Notes: a model not told the origin generated them from the letters alone. DNA of 64,000 nucleotides from Rubellimicrobium aerolatum (GCF_017872975.1 NZ_JAGGJP010000005.1:1-64000), one strand, 5' to 3'; shown: positions 7,812 to 15,962, counted from the first letter of the stretch. Translations and numbers: made by a program.

Positions 7812-8618
7812 GTGCGCGCCTCCTCGCGGAAATGGACGGTCGCCGACCTGCGGGCGGCGAAGGGAAGCCACCAGTTCGCCATGCTGCGCGTCGAGACCAT
7901 CGACGAAGCGGCGGCGGCGGAGGCGGCGGGCGTGGAGCTGCTGTCGGTGCCGCCGGAGATGCTGGCGGACCCGCGCTTCCGGCAGGTCGCGCCGAATGCC
8001 TTCGCCTGTCCGGGCATGAACTTCTACGAGGTCGGTGGGGCCGACGACTTCCTGCGCTGGGCCTTCCCGCTCTGGGCGCAGGGGGCGGATGCGGTCTATT
8101 GCTCGGGCTCGCTCGCCACCGTGCGGGCGCTGACAGAGAACGGCATCCCCGTCTGCGGGCACGTGGGGCTGGTGCCGTCCAAGTGCACCTGGACGGGTGG
8201 CTTCAAGGCAGTGGGCAAGACGCTGGACAGCGCGAAGCGGCTTTGGGAGTCGTGCCTCGCCTACGAGGAGGCGGGGGCCTTTGCCGTCGAGATCGAGGTC
8301 GTGCCGCAGCAGATCACCGAGGCCATCGCCGAGCGGACGGGGCTGTTCCTGATCTCCATGGGCGGCGGGGCCGGGGGGCACGCGCAATACCTGTTCACCG
8401 ACGACGTGCTGGGGCAGACCGCCGGGCACATCCCGCGCCATGCCAAGGTCTACGCGGACTTCCGCGCCGAGCACGCGCGGTTGCAGGAGAAGCGGATCGC
8501 GGCGATGCGGGCCTTCGCGGACGACGTGCATGGCGGGGCCTACCCGTCGCGCGAGCATGTCGTGAACGCGGCCGACGAGGTGACCCAGCAGTTCCGGGAG
8601 TGGCTGGCGCATAATTAG
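7812..8618 (+). CDS. PanB-fold protein (ketopantoate hydroxymethyltransferase paralogue) lacking canonical metal ligands
   Basis: 268 residues, homologous to 3-methyl-2-oxobutanoate hydroxymethyltransferase. Conserved PanB landmarks remain: VCGHVGLVPS with H117, GGFKAVGK, the catalytic-type Glu162 in IEVVP, and AGHIPRHAK. The three Mg ligands of PanB appear lost: the VGDS site reads SVPP (45-48), the ADLPF site reads ACPGMNF, and the KIEGG site reads YCSGS (96-100). This argues against pantothenate synthesis and for a new reaction. It is the third gene of the oxygenase unit; since PanB chemistry uses formaldehyde carried by folate, a link to formaldehyde released by demethylation is an attractive but untested idea. 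Starts with GTG directly after the upstream stop. Confidence 0.72.
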   Translation: MRASSRKWTVADLRAAKGSHQFAMLRVETIDEAAAAEAAGVELLSVPPEMLADPRFRQVAPNAFACPGMNFYEVGGADDFLRWAFPLWAQGADAVYCSGSLATVRALTENGIPVCGHVGLVPSKCTWTGGFKAVGKTLDSAKRLWESCLAYEEAGAFAVEIEVVPQQITEAIAERTGLFLISMGGGAGGHAQYLFTDDVLGQTAGHIPRHAKVYADFRAEHARLQEKRIAAMRAFADDVHGGAYPSREHVVNAADEVTQQFREWLAHN

Positions 8619-9262
8619 GCGATCCGCAGGATCACGGGGGGCGCGTCGGTGAGCGTGCCCTCCAGACGGTCGCCGGGGCCGACCGGGCCGACGCCGGCGG
8701 GGGTGCCCGTCAGGATGAGGTCGCCGGGGCCGGGCGTGTAGAGCGTGCGGAGATGCGCGAGGAGCGCGTCGATGCCGTGGATCATGTCCGAGATCGGCGC
8801 GCGCTGGCGGAGGTCGCCGTTCACGCTGAGGGTGAGTTCGGCGTCGGGAGCCGGGGCGCCCTGGACCAGCGGGGCGACGACTGCCGAGCCTTCCCAGTCC
8901 TTCGACACGTCCCACGGCTTGCGGGCCTCCTTGGCGCGGGCCTGGAGGTCGCGGCGGGTCATGTCAAGGCCGACGCCGTGGGCCCAGACCTCGCCGCCCT
9001 GCCCCAGCGCCAGGACCAGCTCGACCTCGTGGTGGAGGTCGTCCGTGCCCGGCGGATAGGGGAGGATCGCATCGGAGGGGAGGAGGCCGAAGGGGGACTT
9101 GGTGAACCAGAACGGCTCGGAGCGGTCCACGGCGTTGCCCATCTCCGCCGCGTGGGCGGCGTAGTTGCGGCCAACGCAGAAGATGCGGGCGACGGGATAG
9201 GTCAGATCGGTGCCGGCGACGGGAAGCTCGGGCAGCGGGCGGGCGGCGAAGGCCTGGGGCAT
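8615..9262 (-). CDS. fumarylacetoacetate hydrolase (FAH) family protein
   Basis: 215-residue member of the FAH superfamily (fumarylpyruvate hydrolase/acylpyruvase type). Visible are the GRNYAAHAAEMG motif at 31-42, the metal ligands E79 and E81 in HHEVELVL, the GLDMTRRDLQ segment with D100, and the C-terminal LTGTPAGVGP turn. Members hydrolyse C-C bonds of acylpyruvates or decarboxylate oxaloacetate with a divalent metal. It converges with the PanB-like gene, the two stop codons overlapping by a few bases, so it is transcribed separately. Whether it belongs to the same pathway cannot be told from the sequence. Confidence 0.88.
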   Translation of the reverse strand: MPQAFAARPLPELPVAGTDLTYPVARIFCVGRNYAAHAAEMGNAVDRSEPFWFTKSPFGLLPSDAILPYPPGTDDLHHEVELVLALGQGGEVWAHGVGLDMTRRDLQARAKEARKPWDVSKDWEGSAVVAPLVQGAPAPDAELTLSVNGDLRQRAPISDMIHGIDALLAHLRTLYTPGPGDLILTGTPAGVGPVGPGDRLEGTLTDAPPVILRIA

Positions 9263-9524
9263 CGGGGACTCCTGTTCATGTCATGGGCGCGGCGAATCGC
9301 CGGACCCTTTGTGGGGTTCATGCGAGTCAGGCTAACCCCAAGGGATGAACAAGGTCCGACAGCAACGCGCGTAAGCGTGACGGAATCTTAATGGATCGTC
9401 AGGACGGGGTGCGGGAGGGGTGTGATTCGCGGGACTCAGGGCGTCGGATCGGGGAGGGTTCGTGGGGCAGGCTTCAGCGCGCCATGCCTCGTCCGATCAA
9501 CCCGCGCGAGTGGCCGGGGAGCGT

Positions 9525-9548
9525 GGTGGGGTGCAACCCCACCCTACG
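9525..9548. repeat. REP-like palindrome
   Basis: GGTGGGGT-GCA-ACCCCACC forms a perfect 8-bp hairpin followed by CTACG. The same hairpin-plus-CTACG design occurs at 19289-19318 and 22750-22772. Such REP-like units are dispersed in many proteobacterial genomes. It lies in the spacer between the FAH gene and the pqi operon (9263-9561), where no gene was found. Confidence 0.6.
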
Positions 9549-9561
9549 ATGCGATGACGCT

Positions 9562-10128
9562 TCAGCGCAGGCCGTCGGTCGCGATCTGGCGGGCGAGTTG
9601 CAGGGTCGCCTGGCCGCGTGCGCTCGCGATGGCGGCGGGGCCGGGGTCGGGCGGGAGGGGGACGGCCACGCGGAACTCGCGGGCGCGGTCGCGGCCGGTG
9701 CCGTCCTGGGAGGCGACGAAGTACTGGCCCCGGATGACGAAGGCGCCGGCGGTGGCGTCGGCGACGATCTCGGCCACCCGGACATCGACCTGGGCCTGGG
9801 CGCGCTCCTCGAAGGGCCAGGGCTCGGGGGCGCTGCGGGCGCCGGTGAGCGCCCCGAGGGTGCGGGAGAGGTCGAGCGTCAGGGCGCGGGCCGGGTCGTC
9901 GGCGAGGACGGCGCGGGGGACGGCGGTCAGCGCCCCGCCCTGCCCCTGCACGTAGATGCGATCGTCCTGCGCGTAGGCGGGGAGCGACACGTCCAGCACC
10001 TCGACGGAGGCGAAGGCCACGCCCACCCTCTCGGAGGCCGGGGCGGGCGGGACCGCGAGGCGCAGGGGCTCGCGCGAGCAGGCGGCGAGGAGGAGGACGA
10101 GGACGAGGGAGGCCGGGCGATGGATCAT
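9562..10128 (-). CDS. pqiC: PqiC-like outer-membrane lipoprotein (ABC-type transport auxiliary lipoprotein)
   Basis: 188 residues with a lipoprotein signal peptide: MIHRPASLVLVLLLAAC, lipobox cysteine at residue 17. The rest matches the PqiC/YmbA (DUF330) pattern, with RIYVQ, the central DLSRTLG segment and the C-terminal QLARQIA helix. PqiC anchors the PqiB needle at the outer membrane in lipid trafficking. It is the last gene of the pqi operon; its ATG overlaps the stop of pqiB by one base (TGATG), so translation is coupled. Confidence 0.82.
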   Translation of the reverse strand: MIHRPASLVLVLLLAACSREPLRLAVPPAPASERVGVAFASVEVLDVSLPAYAQDDRIYVQGQGGALTAVPRAVLADDPARALTLDLSRTLGALTGARSAPEPWPFEERAQAQVDVRVAEIVADATAGAFVIRGQYFVASQDGTGRDRAREFRVAVPLPPDPGPAAIASARGQATLQLARQIATDGLR

Positions 10129-12509
10129 CAGTCGCGTCCGAAGATGAGGGAGTTGGGGTTGCGCTCGATGGTGCGGGCGAGCGCGGCCACGGCGTCGGCG
10201 GCGGCGGCGACCTCGCGGATGGCGGCCTGCGCCTCGCGCACGACGCCGGAGGAGGAGTCGAAGCCCGCCACGGTGGCGGTCGCCTGGTCGAGCAGCGCGC
10301 TGGCGCGTTCGACCAGCGCGGGCAGGCTGGTGGCGGCGTCGCGGGCGGCGGCGAGCGTGGCGTTGGCGTTGGCGATCACGCCGCCCTCGCGCGCCTCGCG
10401 CAGCAGCGCCTCGACCTCGGCCAGCGCGGCGGACAGGTCGGCGGGGAGCTGCTGCGCGCCTTCGGAACCCACCAGCGCGTCGGCGCTGGCGGAGAGCGCG
10501 GTGAGCTCGGCCACCAGCTCCCCGACGGGGAGGGCGTTGGCCTTGGCCACCAAAGCGTCGATGCGCCGGGTGAGCTGCGGCAGGTCGTCGGCGGCGGACT
10601 GGACGGACTGCGCGGCCTGATCGGCGGCGGCGATGGCCGAGGCGAGGCGGGTTCCGAGCTCGCCGTCGTCGAGGTCGGAGAGGATCGCGCGGGCCTCGGA
10701 GAGGGTGGCGGTCGCCTCGGTGGAGAGCTGGCCGAGCTGGGCCGGAAGCTCCTGCACGCCGGGCTGCGCCAGGAGGGCGCGGGCGTCGGCGGAAAGGCCC
10801 GAGACCTCGGCCAGCAGGTCCTCCACGGGGAGGGCCTGGGCCTTGGCGGCGACGGCGTTGAGGTTGTCGATGAGGGCGGGGACGCCCGCCGTCGCCTCGC
10901 CGATGCGGGCGACGGCGGTGTTGGCGGTATCCACGGCGGCGAGGATGCGGCCGATGGCGTTCTGCTCGCGCAAGCTGTCCAGGCTTTCGCGGATGCCGTT
11001 GATGGTGGCGTCGATGTCGGCGAGCGTCTGCGAGAGCTGGCCGGGGAGCGCCTGCACCTCGGGCGAGGCGGTGACGTTGCGGAGGTCGCCCAGGAGGCCG
11101 TTGATCTGGCCGGGCACCGCCTGCGTCTCGGGCGAGCCGACCAGCGTCGCGGCGTTGTCGAGGAAGGCGGTGGCGGAGTCGAGCAGGTCCTCGATGGGGA
11201 GGTTCGAGACGCGGGTCAGCACGTCCTGCGCCTGCCCCGCCACGTCGGCGATCTGGGCCTCGGCGGTGGGGAGGGCGGGGAACGGGAGCGCGGCGAGGTC
11301 GATCTCGCCGGGGGGGAGGTCGGGCAGTTCGAGGAGCTGGACCTTGAGGCCGCCGAGGAGGCCGGCGGAGGCGAGCTGCGCGCGAAGGCCGCGCGCCACG
11401 CGGGCCTGGAGGGCGTCGAGCACCTCCTCGCGGCCGGCGTCGCCTTCGAGGCCGAGGCGGGCGGGCTGGAGGGCGAGGACGGCCTGGAGATGCACCTCCT
11501 CGTCGCCGAAGCGTTCGGGGTCGAGGAGGCCGTTCACGTCCGTCACCTCGCCGATGCGGAGGCCGTCGAGCTCGACCGGGGCGCCGACGGCGAGGCCGGC
11601 GATGTCGCCCGAGAAGATGGCGAGGAGGGACAGGACCGGCGAGTTCGGGTCGGTGTAGATCGAGTCGCGGGCGTAGGATTCGTAGAGGAAGGCCTCGAAC
11701 ACGTCGCCGTCGCGGGCGGGCTGGGCGCCCGAGACGAAGGTGTCGAAGGCGAGGCCGCCGACGATGAGCGAGGACAGCGAGTCGAAGTCCACCTCGGCCC
11801 CGCCCGAACCGACGGAGAGGCTGAAGCCCGAGGCATCCCAGAACACGGTCGCCTCGGTCACGAGGCGGTCGTAGGGGGCGAAGATGACGGCGGGGGCGGT
11901 GACGGAGATGCCGTCCGTGCCCACCACGGGGTCGCCCACCTGCCCGACGGTGACGCCCTGGTAGATGATCGGCACCGCCGAGGTCAGCGTGCCGTCGGTG
12001 GAGCGGAGGGTGAATTCGAGGCCCTCCTGCCCGACGCCGAGGAGGGGCGTGGTGGCGAGGCCCTGGAAGCGTTCGGCGGGCTCGCTGCGGGCGTTGTCCC
12101 AGGTGCCCTCGATGAAGACGCCGGAGAGCACGGTCTCCAGGCCGGTGATGCGCTGGGTGGTGATCTCGGGGCGGACGACCCAGAAGCGGGCGTCGGCGTC
12201 CACGAAGGGCGCCACCTCGCGGTCGAGGCGGACGGAGACGATGACGCGGGCGAGGTCGGGGGTGAAGCGGACCCGTTCGACGAGGCCGACGGCGACGTTG
12301 CGGTAGCGCAGCTCGGTCTGGCGGGCCACCACGCCGGCGGCGTCCTCGAACTCGATCTCGATGAGGGGGCCCTGCTCGCGGAAGCTGCTCCAGGCGACGC
12401 CGAGGGCGATGGCGAGCGCGGCGAGCGGGACGAGCCAGATGACGGACACGCGCTGCCAGAGGCTTCGCCGGGCGGAGGCGACGGGGATCGGGGGGATGGG
12501 GTCGGTCAT
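10128..12509 (-). CDS. pqiB: PqiB-like MCE-domain protein with long C-terminal extension
   Basis: 793 residues, against roughly 550 for E. coli PqiB. One N-terminal membrane anchor (about residues 21-44) is followed by tandem MCE domains: the 'GPLIEIEFEDAAGVV' and later 'VPIIYQGVTVGQV' and 'GAPVELDGLRIGEV' strands are the recurring MCE cores. From about residue 430 on, the protein is alpha-helical and repetitive, with units of the type 'ALPVEDLLAEVSGLSADARALL' that recur with spacings of roughly 100 residues; such helices build the needle of PqiB-type tunnels across the periplasm. Start chosen at MTDPIPPIPV, where ATGA overlaps the stop of the preceding pqiA gene. Confidence 0.85.
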   Translation of the reverse strand: MTDPIPPIPVASARRSLWQRVSVIWLVPLAALAIALGVAWSSFREQGPLIEIEFEDAAGVVARQTELRYRNVAVGLVERVRFTPDLARVIVSVRLDREVAPFVDADARFWVVRPEITTQRITGLETVLSGVFIEGTWDNARSEPAERFQGLATTPLLGVGQEGLEFTLRSTDGTLTSAVPIIYQGVTVGQVGDPVVGTDGISVTAPAVIFAPYDRLVTEATVFWDASGFSLSVGSGGAEVDFDSLSSLIVGGLAFDTFVSGAQPARDGDVFEAFLYESYARDSIYTDPNSPVLSLLAIFSGDIAGLAVGAPVELDGLRIGEVTDVNGLLDPERFGDEEVHLQAVLALQPARLGLEGDAGREEVLDALQARVARGLRAQLASAGLLGGLKVQLLELPDLPPGEIDLAALPFPALPTAEAQIADVAGQAQDVLTRVSNLPIEDLLDSATAFLDNAATLVGSPETQAVPGQINGLLGDLRNVTASPEVQALPGQLSQTLADIDATINGIRESLDSLREQNAIGRILAAVDTANTAVARIGEATAGVPALIDNLNAVAAKAQALPVEDLLAEVSGLSADARALLAQPGVQELPAQLGQLSTEATATLSEARAILSDLDDGELGTRLASAIAAADQAAQSVQSAADDLPQLTRRIDALVAKANALPVGELVAELTALSASADALVGSEGAQQLPADLSAALAEVEALLREAREGGVIANANATLAAARDAATSLPALVERASALLDQATATVAGFDSSSGVVREAQAAIREVAAAADAVAALARTIERNPNSLIFGRD

Positions 12510-13231
12510 GCGGGGCGTTCGGCCTCCGGCTCCGCCTGGGCGCGGGCGTCGGCCTCCGTTTCCGCTTCGGCGCGGGCCTTGGCCTCCGTCTCCGCTTCGG
12601 CGCGGGCCTCGATGCCGTCCCAGATCATGCGGGGGTCGAAGGCCTGGGCCGAGAGCATCGTGAAGATCACCGAAAGCGCGAAGGCGAGGGAGGCGGGGCC
12701 GGGGCTGATCGAGGCCACGACGTTGAGTTGCACGAGGGAGGCGAGGATCGCAACCACGAACACGTCGATCATCGACCAGCGGCCGATGTAGTCCACGATC
12801 TCGTAGAGGCGCATCCGCAGGCCCGGCGCCATCCGCGAGCCGTGGCGGACGGACATGGCGAGGAAGGCGATGCAGACGAACTTGGCGAAGGGGATGCCGA
12901 CGCTGGCGACGAGGATGACCAGCGCGATGCCGGCCGAGCCGTGGAGCAGGAGCTCCACCGCGCCGCCGACGATGGTGGAGTCCTGGGTGGAGAAGAGCGT
13001 CCGGGTCTCCAGCATCGGGTAGATGTTGGCGGGGAGGTAGGCCATGAGGCCCGCCGCCCACCAGGCCCAGACGCGGCTGAGGCTGCGGGGGTCGCGCGAC
13101 ACGAGCCGGCCGCCGCAGCGGCCGCAGCGGTCCTGGCCCATGGGCCAGACGCGCGAGCAGCGGCGGCAGGCCACGAGGCCGGCGTCGCGGGCGGTGACGT
13201 GGAGGAGGCCGGCTTCGGGGACCGGGGTCAT
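12506..13231 (-). CDS. pqiA: PqiA-like inner-membrane protein, second half
   Basis: 241 residues corresponding to one of the two four-helix modules of PqiA. An N-terminal zinc-ribbon-like stretch has CRRC and CGRCGG pairs (near residues 23-40), followed by four membrane segments and the PqiA signature 'YLPANIYPML' and 'ILASLVQL'. The last 35 residues are an acidic/alanine tail of repeated AEAETEA(K/D)AR units, encoded by a 30-bp tandem repeat at 12540-12611. It overlaps both neighbours by ATGA junctions, so all four pqi genes are translationally coupled. Confidence 0.85.
   Translation of the reverse strand: MTPVPEAGLLHVTARDAGLVACRRCSRVWPMGQDRCGRCGGRLVSRDPRSLSRVWAWWAAGLMAYLPANIYPMLETRTLFSTQDSTIVGGAVELLLHGSAGIALVILVASVGIPFAKFVCIAFLAMSVRHGSRMAPGLRMRLYEIVDYIGRWSMIDVFVVAILASLVQLNVVASISPGPASLAFALSVIFTMLSAQAFDPRMIWDGIEARAEAETEAKARAEAETEADARAQAEPEAERPA
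12540..12611. repeat. 30-bp tandem repeat (about 2.4 copies) inside pqiA
   Basis: Units at 12540-12569 and 12570-12599 differ at only a few positions, and a partial third unit follows. They encode the decapeptide pattern AR-AEAETEA-(K/D). Copy-number changes would stay in frame. Confidence 0.75.
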
Positions 13232-13866
13232 CGGGCGGGGCTGATCGACTGCCAGACCGACCAGCGGCAGACGATCTGGTCCTGGGCGACGGTGACGACC
13301 ACCAGCCCCGCGAACATCCAGAAGGCGGGGCCGAGCGAGACCTGGGCGAGGTCGGCGATCTTCACGAGCGAGACGGCGCAGCCGATGGCGAAGATCTCGG
13401 CCATGGACCAGGGGCGCAGGGATTCGGCGAGGCGGAAGGCGCGGGCGGCCTGGGCGGGCGGCGGGCGGTCGAAGACGATGGGGACCAGCGTGTAGAGGAT
13501 CAGCATGGCGCGCATCAGCGGCAGGACCAGGATCGCCGCCGTCACCGCGAGCGAGACGAGGAGGAGGGGGCCGCCGACGAAGCTGGTCGCCACCTCCCAG
13601 AGGGTCGCCTGCTGCCAGAGGCCCCGCGCCTCGATGCGGAGGAACGGGAACCAGAGCGAGCCCACCACCAGCACCACCGCCGTCAGCGCCAGCGCGATCA
13701 CGACCATGCCGGCGTGGCGGCGGGGCGAGATGAGGACGGTGTGGCAGCGGGCGCAGGTGGCGCGGCTGCCATCGGGCACCTCGGCGGCGCGATAGATGGC
13801 GTCGCATTCCGGGCAGGCGATCAGGTCCGCCGCCGCCGTGCCCGCGATGATGCCGCCGTCCGCCAT
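13228..13866 (-). CDS. pqiA: PqiA-like inner-membrane protein, first half
   Basis: 212 residues forming the other PqiA module. CPEC and CARC cysteine pairs near residues 18-42 make a zinc ribbon, then four membrane segments begin near residue 54 (MVVIALALTAVVLVVGSLWF). The 'PWSMAEIFAIG' loop is the PqiA hallmark. In E. coli both modules are fused in one protein of about 420 residues; here they are separate genes joined by an ATGA overlap. It is the first gene of the pqi operon and delivers lipids or substrate to the MCE protein. Confidence 0.85.
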   Translation of the reverse strand: MADGGIIAGTAAADLIACPECDAIYRAAEVPDGSRATCARCHTVLISPRRHAGMVVIALALTAVVLVVGSLWFPFLRIEARGLWQQATLWEVATSFVGGPLLLVSLAVTAAILVLPLMRAMLILYTLVPIVFDRPPPAQAARAFRLAESLRPWSMAEIFAIGCAVSLVKIADLAQVSLGPAFWMFAGLVVVTVAQDQIVCRWSVWQSISPAR

Positions 13867-13940
13867 GGTCCCCGATCCGGTCGCCCGGCCCCTATCTAGG
13901 CCCGCCGGGCGGGAAGGCCAAGCGCGCCAGCCCCCCGACG

Positions 13941-13984
13941 CCGGGTCAGGCAGGGGCCGGGTCAGGCAGGGGCCGGGTCAGGGG
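13941..13984. repeat. 16-bp tandem repeat at the 3' end of the antiporter gene
   Basis: Two identical 16-base units (13941-13956, 13957-13972) and a 12-base partial unit (13973-13984). The antiporter's stop codon (13978-13980) lies in the partial unit. Because 16 is not a multiple of three, gain or loss of a unit would change the reading frame. Confidence 0.8.
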
Positions 13985-15180
13985 CCGGGCCGGGCGGGCA
14001 CGGGATGGCGCCCGGCGGCGAGGTCGGCCAGCTTGAACACGAAGGGGTTGAGCGCGATGGACAGGAGCGCCGCCGCCAGCACGAGGTCGTGAGTCTCCGG
14101 GGCCAGCACCCCCAGAGTCACGCCGAGGCCCGCGAGGATGAAGGTGAACTCCCCCGCCTGGGCGAGGCTCGCCGCGACGGTCAGGCCGGTGCGGCGGTCC
14201 TGGCCGAAGAGCGTGGTGATGACCAGGGCGGCGACGGCCTTGCCGGCGGTGACGATGCCGAGGAGGCTCAGGACGGCGATGGGTCGCTCGATCAGGATGA
14301 GGGGGTCGAAGAGCATCCCCACGGAAACGAAGAACAGCACCGAGAAGGCGTCCCGCAGCGGCAGCGAGCGTTCCGCCGCGCTGTGGCCGAGCGGCGAGGC
14401 GGCGAGGACCAGCCCCGCCACGAAGGCCCCGAGCGCGAAGGAGGCCTCGAAGACGGCGTAGGCCAGCCAGGCGATGCCCATGGCGATGGCGAGCACGCCC
14501 AGCGTAAACAATTCGCGCGAGCGTTCGTGCGCGATGGCGATGAGGGTCGCGGGCAGGACGCGGGTGCCCACCACCGCCATCAGCACCACGAAGGCCGAGA
14601 CCTTGAGGAGCACGAGCCCGACCGAGGCCGCGACGCCCCCGAGGTCCGGGGCGTCGCCGGTCGCCGCCAGCAGCGGCAGCAGGACCAGGGCCAGCACCAT
14701 CACGAGATCCTCGACGATGAGCCAGCCCACCGCGAGGCGGCCCGTCGGGCTGCGGACCTGCCCCCGTTCTTCCAGCGCGCGGACGAGGACCACGGTGGAG
14801 GCGACCGAGACGGAGAAGCCCAGGAGCAGCGCCTCGGCGTGGCCCAGGCCGTAGGACAGGCCCAGCAGCCAGCCGAGGAGCGTCGCGGCGGCGATCTGTG
14901 CGATGGCGCCGGGGAGGGCCACGGCGCGCACGGCCATGAGGTCCTTGGGCGAGAAGTGCAGCCCGACCCCGAACATCAGCAGGATCACCCCGATCTCGGC
15001 CAGTTGCGGGGCGAGGTGGATGTCGGCCACGAAGCCCGGCGTGAACGGCCCGACGATCACCCCTGCCACGATGTAGCCCACCAGCGGCGAGAGCCGGAGC
15101 CGGTTGGCGACGAGGCCGAGCACGAAGGCCAGGACGAAGCCGGCCACGAGCAGGGTGATGAGGCTGTGGCCATCGTCCAT
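13978..15180 (-). CDS. CPA2 monovalent cation:proton antiporter, short form without RCK domain
   Basis: 400 residues, about eleven to twelve membrane segments, Na_H_Exchanger fold. Similarity is to the YbaL/KefB type: 'LSPLVGYIVAGVIVGPFTPG' near residue 30, 'LLMFGVGLHFSPKDL' near 68, and 'AFVAGLVLAASPLGHS' near 255. YbaL-type proteins normally continue with a cytosolic TrkA-N/RCK nucleotide-binding domain (about 550 residues in all); here the frame stops right after the last helix, inside a 16-bp tandem repeat, and only 111 bases separate it from pqiA. It may be a truncated allele or a naturally short transporter. It would exchange K+ or Na+ for H+ across the inner membrane. Confidence 0.82.
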   Translation of the reverse strand: MDDGHSLITLLVAGFVLAFVLGLVANRLRLSPLVGYIVAGVIVGPFTPGFVADIHLAPQLAEIGVILLMFGVGLHFSPKDLMAVRAVALPGAIAQIAAATLLGWLLGLSYGLGHAEALLLGFSVSVASTVVLVRALEERGQVRSPTGRLAVGWLIVEDLVMVLALVLLPLLAATGDAPDLGGVAASVGLVLLKVSAFVVLMAVVGTRVLPATLIAIAHERSRELFTLGVLAIAMGIAWLAYAVFEASFALGAFVAGLVLAASPLGHSAAERSLPLRDAFSVLFFVSVGMLFDPLILIERPIAVLSLLGIVTAGKAVAALVITTLFGQDRRTGLTVAASLAQAGEFTFILAGLGVTLGVLAPETHDLVLAAALLSIALNPFVFKLADLAAGRHPVPARPGP

Positions 15181-15509
15181 CGGGTCTCCTGGGCTGGGGG
15201 GTCGCGCCCCCGATCTGGGGCCTCTCCCGGGTTGGGCGCAAGGCCGGTCCCGGCGAAAAGCGGGGCCGGGCCCGTCGGCGCGGCCGATCGCCTCCCTCCC
15301 CGGTCCTCCGTCCAGGCGCGGCGGGGCCTGACGGGGGCGGCGCCGCGGACGGGCCGTCGTGGCGGGGCGGGAGCGTGCCCCCCCCGGGCCGCGCCCTTCG
15401 GGGAGGGCGTCGCCCGGGCCGGCCGCCTCGACCGTGGCGGCCCGGGGCCGTCCCGCCCGGCCGGCGCGCGGCGGGTGCGGGCGGGCCGAGGGGAACGGGA
15501 GGTCGGGCG
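15181..15509. other. 329-base spacer without a recognisable gene
   Basis: Extremely GC-rich stretch between the antiporter start and the FucU/RbsD gene. Long G and C runs (for example around 15375-15390) occur but no convincing frame with a start and ribosome-binding site, no tRNA and no terminator with a T-tract was seen. It presumably carries the antiporter promoter. Confidence 0.5.
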
Positions 15510-15962
15510 TCAGCCTTCGGGCGGGATCACGCCCTTGCGGAACAGGAAGCAGCCGTAGAAGCGCCGCTCGCCGGTCTGGATCACGGCATAGGCCTCGCGG
15601 GCGCGGTCGTAGAAGTCGAATCGCTCCACGCCGGCCATGCGGGCCTCGCGGCCGTCGGCGGCGTCGATGGCGTTCTGCACCTCCATCTGCACGGGGGGCA
15701 CCGTCGCGGGCTCGCCCGCCACCTCCATGCGGGCGGCGTGATCCTCGACGAAGGTGTCGAGGGGGAGGACGGAGAGGATGGCCTCGATGGCCTGGGCGGC
15801 CGTGAGGTTCTCCATGTGCAGCAGCTCGCCCAGGTCGGTGTGGCGGGCGATGCTGTCCGCCGGGAAGTTGGTGTCGCAGACCACCACCACGTCGCCGTGC
15901 CCCATGGCGCGCAGCGCATACAGCACGTCGGCGTTGAGCCGGTTGTCGATCCCCTTGAGCAT
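15510..15962 (-). CDS. RbsD/FucU-family sugar mutarotase
   Basis: 150 residues, the normal size for the family. The N-terminus 'MLKGIDNRLNADVLYALRAMGHGD' with the conserved His (near 22) and 'VVVCDTNFPADS', and the C-terminal 'FYDRAREAYAVIQTGERRFYGCFLFRKG', match L-fucose/ribose mutarotases. It interconverts alpha and beta anomers of a sugar in the cytosol, speeding its use by kinases or isomerases. No fucose or ribose operon is next to it, so the sugar is unknown. Start at the ATG after a purine-rich leader. Confidence 0.88.
   Translation of the reverse strand: MLKGIDNRLNADVLYALRAMGHGDVVVVCDTNFPADSIARHTDLGELLHMENLTAAQAIEAILSVLPLDTFVEDHAARMEVAGEPATVPPVQMEVQNAIDAADGREARMAGVERFDFYDRAREAYAVIQTGERRFYGCFLFRKGVIPPEG

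Noticed and set aside
6207-8915. A 902-residue open frame antisense to the oxygenase unit
   Set aside because: It covers three genes with clear catalytic motifs on the other strand; its Arg/Gly/Pro-rich content is the usual antisense shadow in DNA of this GC content.
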